The position numbers and the translations under genes are program-made. DNA of 64,000 nt from positions 65,534,899 through 65,598,898 of the forward strand of contig JARWIR010000001.1 of assembly GCA_029959085.1 (NCBI GenBank). Direction: 5' to 3'. The notes under the pieces were generated by a model. It ran no database searches and had not been told where the DNA came from. It was given only the letters and a program-made list of their open reading frames with translations. Source of the DNA: Nemophila menziesii (taxonomy: Eukaryota > Streptophyta > Magnoliopsida > Boraginales > Hydrophyllaceae). Positions 57,009 to 64,000 of the stretch are shown here, piece by piece (the first letter of the stretch is position 1; each line of letters opens with the position of its first letter).

Positions 57009-58158
57009 TCATTTTGTTGTCACCACTCGAGTAACAACAAATGGCCCTATCCACACATTTTTGAAACCTCGTGGCCTACTCTCTTGTTTGGAGGCCTTCC
57101 AAGCAACCGTGGTTCCAACCCCAAAATCATCTTTAGCTCTCATCTTCACGGCTTTATAGTGTTCGATCCTTCTCTTTAACCTCTTTAGATACTTCTGGTA
57201 TAATGGGGAACTCAAGTGGCACCTCCTCGAGCTTTTTGTCAAAGACAGGGATGTTATAGACTTTTATTTTGTTATGAGGGCCACGTTTTCAACCTCGATC
57301 TCTACACTTGCATTATCATTTGTTTCTAAAATAGATTCTGTGAATACTTGTTGCGGTGTGAGTTATTTTGTATCACTTTCAAGAATTTCGGTGTAGGTTT
57401 TGTCTTCTTTGCACACCTCTACAAATGATTTATTGATGTCACCATTTTAATGATTTGTCTTCACTGGATTGGGTGGTGACATCAATGGAGTACTAGGTGG
57501 CGAATCCATCCTAGTATCTTCTTCTTCTATCTATTTTCTAACCAAGATTTCAATATTTGAACCTTCTAAACGCAGCTTGGTTGGGTTTTTCATGGATGTA
57601 ATCTTCCCTTCACAAGGTTTAATTTCTACTTCAAATCGATTATCAACAATTGTCTCATCTATGCTTAGCGTGGTTGATTCTTCTGTTGTTGGAATCTCTA
57701 GCTCACTAGATGTAACTTGTGGGAATTCCACTTCCTTCTCTTCTTGAAGGCTAAACTCTGTAGCTACATCGAACCAAACATCGCTATCAATTTGAATGGC
57801 CTCATCATCAAAAAATTTACCTTGGCCAGTTTGCATAGATGGTACTTGTTGTATCCTCTCAATTGTTTCTGTGAGTTGCGTCAATCGTTGCTCCATCAAT
57901 TGATGTTGTTGATGCATATTTTGCACTAATGATATGGTAGCATCTCTTTTCGCCTCACTCTTTACTACATTATACATTATCCATTGTAACCTTAATCAAA
58001 CGGTTGAGGGAGTCCTCCAACTTCGTGAGACTCTCTTCATGATCTCTAAAGCTCCCTCGTGTTAGATCCATGAAGATGTGTGTTCTATTAATAAAGTTTT
58101 GTACTTGAATACACCAGGTCTGTGGTGGATTTTTCTCTTGATGGGGGGAAACTTCCAT
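57009..58158 (-). pseudogene. Element G single ORF: coiled coil plus integrase-type C-terminal domain
   Basis: It starts MEVSPHQEKNPPQTW (58158) and has one frameshift at 57970-57977 and three in-frame stops; otherwise one frame runs about 380 codons to 57009. Residues about 30-100 (ESLTKLEDSLNRLIKV; LMEQRLTQLTETIERIQQ) have heptad spacing of a coiled coil. An acidic middle (EFPQVTSSELEIPTTEESTT) follows. The basic C-terminal part (YQKYLKRLKRRIEHYKAVK, WKASKQESRPRGFKNVWIGP, FVVTRVV) resembles the integrase C-terminal domain of A ([15 protein letters not shown]). It is followed by the GTTAAATAAAAGTACTCTTG block seen after pol in A. The N-terminal half is not recognisable gag. Confidence 0.6.
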
Positions 58159-58255
58159 ACCTAAAGAAAAGAGACAAAACAAAACAAAACAAACGTAAAA
58201 CTGAAAACAAATACAACTACTAAACTTACTTAAACACAAAATAAAAAAACTACAA

Positions 58256-58283
58256 TAAATCCCTGGCGGCGGTGCCAAAAACT
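58256..58283 (-). promoter_or_regulatory. Primer-binding site of G
   Basis: On the minus strand AGTTTTTGGCACCGCCGCC follows directly after the LTR end CACACCA, equivalent to the site in E. Confidence 0.8.
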
Positions 58284-59878
58284 TGGTGTGTCCTTATGTG
58301 TTATAAAATAAAGCAATAAAAGTAATAGAATAAAGGATCCACAGACCTCAAGTGTATGGGTCGTTCCAAGTAATAAATAAGTAAATATGCGAAAATCGTC
58401 TCCACAGGGATTTAAGTAGTTATTCTAACTTCGTGTTCAATATTAGAATAGATAGTTTTAATTATCTTAATTACAAAGATAAGCAACTAAGGAGTTTGTT
58501 TACTAATTAACTAAATAATATAATAAATAATATAATAAATAATAAATAATTAATAATTTATAATTAATAACAAATAATTATGCAAATAAGATAAGGAGAT
58601 GCAAGTATGAATCTATACTATTGAATTTATGATTCCTAAAAATAAGGGTGAATGGGAAATCTAACAATAGTTGGGACTCTATAATCTCCTAGCCCCCTAT
58701 CGGGTGGACCTAGGAGCTATCCTAAAGTACTATAAACCCCTATATGGGCGAATATGCCTCTTTGGATGTGAAGATCGTTTACCTCTTTGGCTACGTGGTT
58801 AGTCAAGCCTGTCGGTCAATAATGGACACCACGCGTCTGTATCCTAAATCTGTAATTAAACCCCCCCCTGTCGGATGATCACTCGCCACTAAGTGAATAG
58901 CCTAATTACTATAACCTATCCTTGATTCATGACGTCAATAATAGTAAACAAGCACAATAATATATTCAATGTAAATTCAGAACCAATTCAATTAAATACT
59001 AAAAATCCCAGATTCAAATTAAAACAGAAACACAATAATCAATTATTCATATATTTACAATCCTAAAGAGAAATTATGCATAATAAAACTCTTGAATAAA
59101 TAGCTTAGAAATACCTCATAGACAAAATAGATCTAATACTTATTTACCCAAAGAATAAAGATGGAGAAGTGTGGAATTGATGTAGTTAAGCTCTAGCTCT
59201 TGCTTCTTCCTCCTCTAGATCCTCTTGATTGCTTCTATAATGAATTATGTATGTATATTAAGTTTATGCAGCCAAGGGATGATTTTCTAAGGTTTAGAAC
59301 TGATATATATAGGTGCTAGGTCGAAATCTTGGAGTAGGGGTCAAGTAAAAGAGTCTACTCCCAACTCAAATTTGTAACCCTAAAATATAGAAAAGGTAAG
59401 AAACTGTTGTTGTCTTATTTTGGCTGTAACTTCTTCATTTCAACTCTGATTGATGCGTTATTTATATCAAAACAGGTCTTCTCGGAAATCTATACAATTT
59501 AGTTTCAAACCATTCTTCCAAATTCCCATCCAATCTTGAGTTATGATCACTTTTGTGGACGTAGGTGGTGAAATTCAGATTTATTTGACAACTTTTCTTT
59601 TCCTAGTTTATCTTTTCCTTCTTCTGTCTCCTGATTTCTTCAAGGTCTTCTTTCCTTATCTTCTTAGAATATATTTGGCATCTAATTTATATCTATATAT
59701 ATTTAAATCTTCACATTAACACAAAAATTAAACCAAATATGCTCTAAAAATAATAATTCATCAAGACAAGAAATAAAAATATTATAAAATAAGCACCAAA
59801 GTCAATATAAAAAGACCATTTTCTACCTAAAATGATGTCTCTTAAGGGATTATATTTAGAACAATTAGGGAGACATCA
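58284..59878 (-). mobile_element. 5' LTR of element G
   Basis: A complete 1595-bp LTR on the minus strand, from TGATGTCTCCCTAATTG at 59878 to ...ACACACCA at 58284. It shares with E's LTR the TGTTCTAAATAT variant after the start and the AGGAGCTA/CCACCCGA...GGGGGCTAGGAG middle (58685-58720). It has no gene. Confidence 0.88.
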
Positions 59879-59920
59879 CTGATCCTTCTCCTAATGTCGT
59901 ACAATGGTATAGAAGGTGGA

Positions 59921-61015
59921 TCACGTGCAATGTTCTCCTTGCTCCATCTCACAAAAAGGTAAATAACATTTACATCTATATATGTTGGCCACGACAGTTT
60001 TCACTCTTGCTCCCAAGCTTGCTACACGCGAAACAGAATAAACCAACATTCCCGTATCTGAAAAAACCCACCTTGTGTCATCTTCATGTCGGGGGTAAAT
60101 ACCCGACAGGAGGGGCAACGTGTCATTAAACCTGATTTTGAAACGTAAAACCCTCACCTCTGCTGTTTCCTCCATAGGAAATATAACTTCTTCCAACTCC
60201 ATAAATTTACCTTCTAGAGCACAAACTGTGTTCAAGGCATGCGGTATAAAAGCAAGCCCAAAAACTTGCACCCATGAAGAAGAGTAGTTATTTCGCATGT
60301 CATGAAATATAGCAAGGTCAAGCCATTGATTCATGCCCACATGCAAGCGCAAAATGACACTTGGTTTAAAGCTCCAAAGCCTAATAAAATCTTCTCTCTC
60401 CTTAAGCTCTAATTTAAAGTTGTTTTGGTGAATCCATGTACATCTGAAGTTCCCTTTAACTAGACACTAATCCATGATGATTCTTCTTAACCCCGCTACA
60501 TTGATGTGAATCTGTTCTATCACATGCAACCCGACTGCACACTTATCCATCTGCTTCTTAATATATCTAACCCTAGTATCCAAGCTCACAACCCCGAGAT
60601 CTTTGTTTGCAATCTCATAAAGGGCGATGAGGGGAAACATATGTCTATTGTGTATGGCCAAGGTATAACGAAAGCAGTAGGAAACCTTAAGCTTAGCGTG
60701 ATAGTGGTGTGTGTGACTGGATTGAAAGAGAAAGTCTAGATTACGCTTGAAAGTAAACCAAAGAGGCAAATTGTTCACATAAAAATGGTGTTTATATGCG
60801 AAAGTATTACAGACCAAATGAGGAATTAAAGTGGAGAAGAAAAATAATGTGACATTTGCTTTATATGTTGGCTTAGAATATTGAAAGGTTGGACCGATAG
60901 GATTCCCGTAGTGGAAATCCAGTTGTCTGGTTCTTGTTTCATGAAGTTCCACATGGCCATTACTTGTTATTAGTCGTTCTCTAGCTTTATGACCTTCTCT
61001 CCAAGCGCCATCCAA
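59921..61015 (-). pseudogene. Coding remnant, possibly DUF4283-like
   Basis: Two open frames on the minus strand (61015-60467, then 60352-59921) are linked by coding-like sequence (KEREDFIRLWSFKPSVIL, about 60400-60350). LRLHVGMNQWLDLAIFHDMR and SSWVQVFGLAFIPH, then MELEEVIFPMEETAEVRVLR, are laid out like the DUF4283 part of plant LINE ORF1 or related proteins (W-V-x-V-x-GLP). The upstream frame is His/Tyr/Phe-rich and unrecognised. Element G lies immediately downstream and may have truncated the gene. A host gene remains possible. Confidence 0.35.
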
Positions 61016-61278
61016 ATCTTCCGGTGAAACTAAACTGCATTTGCATGCATACTAACTATAATAAATGTAATAATGAACCCTAAACACGCCAAGGTGTCAC
61101 ATATCGATCCAATCCCTGATAAATTTAATGTTCTTAATGATTAGCCCAACCTCAACTTCATCTTCATTAAGATTACCCCTTAGAACCCTTTTAGTGTCAT
61201 TATCCTTCTTCCCATTGTAAGTAGTGTGTCGAAAACCAGACCCCATTATCTTCTTCGTTCTTCCTTCGTCGTTCCCTA

Positions 61279-61626
61279 CTAAACTACCACTAATGCCACC
61301 AATGCTATGCTTGTATGCCTAATCCATTCTACATAACCCCATTTCTCTAGTATCTTTCTATCATCTATCTTAAAAATGCTTAGCTTGTGAATAACTCTTT
61401 TGGTGTTACTTATGTTACCATCCTCCCCCTTGATAATTCTTATCATACCTTTTCTCCAGACCTTCTTATCGCCCCACTTTGGCGAGGTTTTCTTTGAAAC
61501 TTGACTTCTCTTTCCATAATAGTCATCCTTGACGAGTGTCGATGGTCCCGTTGGCCTCCCCTTATCGGTGTGGCCCAACTTCCCGTTGTCCCTACTAGAA
61601 TTAGGTTGCCCAGTAAACCCTATCAC
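61279..61626 (-). pseudogene. Basic ORF upstream of the remnant, unrecognised
   Basis: A 115-codon frame starts MIGFTGQPNSSRDNGKLGHT. It is Gly/Lys/Ser-rich (KRSQVSKKTSPKWGDKKVW), then IRIIKGEDGNISNTKRVIHK. It is on the same strand and about 260 bp upstream of the frame at 61015, so it may be the N-terminal part of the same gene. No domain recognised. Confidence 0.3.
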
Positions 61627-62080
61627 ATAGACGATTTGAGCACAAAATCCATGCTAATTAACTGATTCTTAATCTTTTCTTCTGTCCATCTGGTTGCCTT
61701 CTCTATTCGATTTTTTCCTAACACCTCTCCACCCCCCAACGGCCCGATCAAAGGTTAACTCTAGCAAAAGATGGTGTGGAAGCAAAAAACAATAACGTAA
61801 CAGAATCAAGCGAGATATATATAGAATTTGCAATAACACCTATGAATCAATGAGAAAGACAAAAATATATTTGTGAATTAGGATACTTAATTGGTAGGTT
61901 TGCCCATTGGAGTAGATAGAGAGAGAAATAAATGTGATAAGGGGGAATTATTTATTGAAGCCCCACAACCTTCTTTTTAATAAATTAAAGCCCAAACCCA
62001 ACTAACCCCTTCTTATACCATCAAAACCTAACTAAAGAGAAGAAAAAGACCAAAAACCCACCCCTTACCCTCTTATACAC
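61627..62080. other. Spacer
   Basis: No gene is supported. It is moderately C-rich on the plus strand after 61950. Confidence 0.5.
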
Positions 62081-62081
62081 T

Positions 62082-63030
62082 ATGAAAACATTTTACCCAA
62101 AACAAATTACCCATATAGGGTTCGATCGATCCAACAACTTCCATCTCTCTGTGCTCTCACTGTGCATAAGAACACAACCCATCCCCCCTCTCTCCCTCAC
62201 CATTCACCACCATCATCATTGCCCTAGCCCATCCCACTGCTTCTCTCTGCTTCATCCTCTCGCATCCCACTGCCACCCCATTTCCCACTGCTGCTGCAAC
62301 ACCGTCCCACTGCTGCTGCAACACCGTCCAACTGCTGCAACACCGTCCCACTGCGGCTGCAGAACCGGATCCGAGTTTCGACGTGGATCTCAAGATCCAA
62401 CAAGTCACTAATCCAGATCTGCACTACTCCAGATCTGCTCCGCCGCTTCTGAACACCAGTCACCATCAACCTTCTGACCTTCCCACCACTGTTGCAACAG
62501 CAAGCTTCAACAACAACTTCACCGGAGACCAGCGAAAACTACCGCCAACAGCGAAAACCGTCGTTTCCCACCAACCATCGCTCGAAGTCCATCGACAGCC
62601 ACCACTACTGCTGCAACGCGCGGCCTCCGTAGTCGCGTCGTTCATCCCGGAGATCCAGACCAGCGTCGTCTTCCGGGAGATCCAGACCAGCGTCGTCTTC
62701 TCACCTTCCTTCGCGAGGCCTAATTTTTTTTTACTGTGTCTGCAGGTGCGTGACTCGCAATGCTGGTCCAGCCCTATTTGGGCCCAGCCATCTCATTTTT
62801 TTAGGCACAGTCCATTAGACTCCTTTTTTGGGTTTTTTTTTAATTATTTCTTACCAGTTGTTTTATGTGTAGGAATGGCCCGGTCGAGCCCAATTGGTAC
62901 ATTTCCCTGGGTCCAGCCCCTAATTTCTACACATTGGACATGTACTTGTATAAACAAAAAACGACTTAGGTACAGCCCCTACGGGTCCATATGTGTTCTG
63001 TGTGAGTTTTGTAAATGTGATAGTGTATGA
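62082..63030 (+). other. C-rich, gene-like 5' region, coding status uncertain
   Basis: It is markedly less AT-rich than the rest of the window, with CT-rich UTR-like sequence (62140-62280) and two overlapping open frames (62082-62408 and 62383-63027). The second is Pro/Ser/His-rich (SHHQPSDLPTTVATA) and contains an internal direct repeat (GAGATCCAGACCAGCGTCGT twice, 62650-62700). A TGTCTGCAG acceptor-like site is near 62745. It may be the first exon or leader of a gene or an element; no domain supports translation. Confidence 0.3.
62284..62366. repeat. 22-bp minisatellite
   Basis: CCCACTGCTGCTGCAACACC GT repeats at 62284 and 62306, then a shortened copy (62328) and a diverged copy (62347). 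Confidence 0.85.
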
Positions 63031-64000
63031 ATTCGAGGGTTTGTACCCTAGGGTAAAGTTGATGGTTTCTAAGTAATTTATTTCCCGAAAGTTAGACATG
63101 GACAAAAATCGGACACTCTTAATATCTTGACATGGACAACACTTAAAAGATATAAAGACTTATAATGCAATTAAAATAAAAATAACTTCACACAAATTAA
63201 AAAACTAAAAACCGAACATAGGTCCGTACCCATGGGTACGGGATCCATCGTATTAATAAAAAGAATTAAAAAAAATGAAAAAGGTAAAGTTAAAAAAAAA
63301 TTCAACAAAAAATTGAAACTAGGCCTTACTTAAAAGTATTTTTTAACTAGGCTTTAAAAATTAAAATAATTAAAATTTGGGCTCTAATTAGTATTTTCCT
63401 TTGTGATAATTTATATAACAATTTATGAATAAAGTTTCCATATTAATACAACCATTTACGAAATTAAAAAAGAAACACAATTTATTCTTATAATTTAATG
63501 AAATTATCTGAAAAAGAATATAAACGTGAAGGAAAAGGAATACTATTAAACTGTGTTTAAAATAAAATAAAATAAAATAAAGAGAAGCCTCCAAAAATTT
63601 TAATAAAGAAAGAGATCAAATTAGCAAACTTAAATAACTAGTTACCATTTCCTTCTTCTTTCCCTTCATGCATATTAATGGATTTTCGCTGCTATTGTAA
63701 TCATGAGTTCTCAGTTTGAACAAAAAAAAAAAAAATCATGAGTTCTCTTATCATCATTGACAAACTTGATTTCTTTTCATTTTTCTTTTCTTTTTTCAGT
63801 ACTAGCTTTCTTATATACAAACAAAGGCATCCCTTGTCCAAAAAGAAAAAAAGAAAAAACAAACGCACCACATGAGGACATATTACAAACATTGAAAACT
63901 ACAAATCGACCCTATTTATATGGATCTCACCACCCCACATATTTTCATCAAGTTTTCCCCTCATTTTATATCATAATCTTCTTCTTACAAAAATTCAAAT
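63031..64000. other. Non-coding AT-rich end of window
   Basis: No gene or element ends recognised. Short homopolymer runs occur, and (AAAAT)n-like sequence near 63560. Confidence 0.55.

Larger units (their letters stand above)
52660..59878 (-). mobile_element. Non-autonomous Athila-type element G
   Basis: On the minus strand: complete 5' LTR (59878-58284), primer-binding site, one coding region (58158-57009), a long non-coding 3' region with duplicated blocks (56880-52770), and a truncated 3' LTR. Protease, reverse transcriptase, RNase H and the integrase core are absent. Its cis-acting parts look fit for mobilisation by a full element such as A or E. Confidence 0.8.

Noticed and set aside
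57469..57929. Plus-strand open frames across element G
   Set aside because: Antisense to the longer, domain-like minus-strand frame in correct orientation to the LTR and primer site.

Overview
The window looks like nuclear DNA of a flowering plant, probably a eudicot. It is AT-rich and built almost entirely of nested, decayed plant transposable elements: Athila-type Ty3/gypsy retrotransposons, L1-type LINEs with a plant RNase H domain, Helitron, Mutator (MULE), CACTA and Stowaway/hAT-like MITEs. Long Athila elements are typical of pericentromeric plant DNA. I see no rRNA, no complete tRNA, no CRISPR array and no confidently intact host gene. The species cannot be named from the sequence alone.

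Layout, left to right. 1-1000: a degenerate minus-strand coding remnant of unknown family. 1020-1323: a MULE-like MITE with 9-bp target duplications and an internal 16-bp minisatellite. 1828-8473: a nearly full-length LINE (ORF1, endonuclease, reverse transcriptase, RNase H, A-tail, target duplication), split by a 1.5-kb solo LTR at 5123-6635. 8909-12394: a Helitron with complete termini that carries homopolymer inverted repeats, a 213-bp repeat, a 0.9-kb TTAAGG-type array and two exon-like segments. 13212-14691: a second solo LTR. 15.5-18.0 kb: LTR fragments and the end of a CACTA transposase. 18.0-24.98 kb: Athila element A (protease, RT, RNase H, integrase, an extra 3' ORF). 24.98-25.4 kb: a short satellite. 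25.4-27.5 kb: a minus-strand, pol-less Athila derivative (C). 29.0-29.7 kb: an isolated gag fragment (D).

31.2-33.0 kb is a possible non-autonomous MULE with promoter-like sequence. 34.0-37.3 kb is a decayed MURA-type transposase on the plus strand. 42.2-38.9 kb, on the minus strand, is a decayed Ulp1-type (C48) peptidase gene split by a solo LTR at 40404-41939. Together these resemble the known class of Ulp1-carrying plant MULEs. 47.2-42.3 kb is a second, minus-strand LINE containing a Stowaway MITE. 47.2-52.66 kb is the 5' half of plus-strand Athila E, fused tail-to-tail to minus-strand non-autonomous Athila G (59.88-52.66 kb). G has an intact-looking LTR, a primer-binding site and a roughly 380-codon coiled-coil/integrase-tail reading frame instead of gag-pol. 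59.9-61.6 kb holds a minus-strand coding remnant, and 62.1-63.0 kb a C-rich, UTR-like stretch.

The Athila LTRs fall into related subfamilies that all start with TGATGTCTCC followed about 26 bp later by GGAGACATCA. They link solo LTRs, A, C, E and G into one amplification history. The best candidates for something new are element G and its relative C, the Helitron's internal architecture, the MULE/Ulp1 pair and the CCGGTAWGCCGG islands in the Athila 3' regions. All coordinates come from reading by eye, and no database search was possible.
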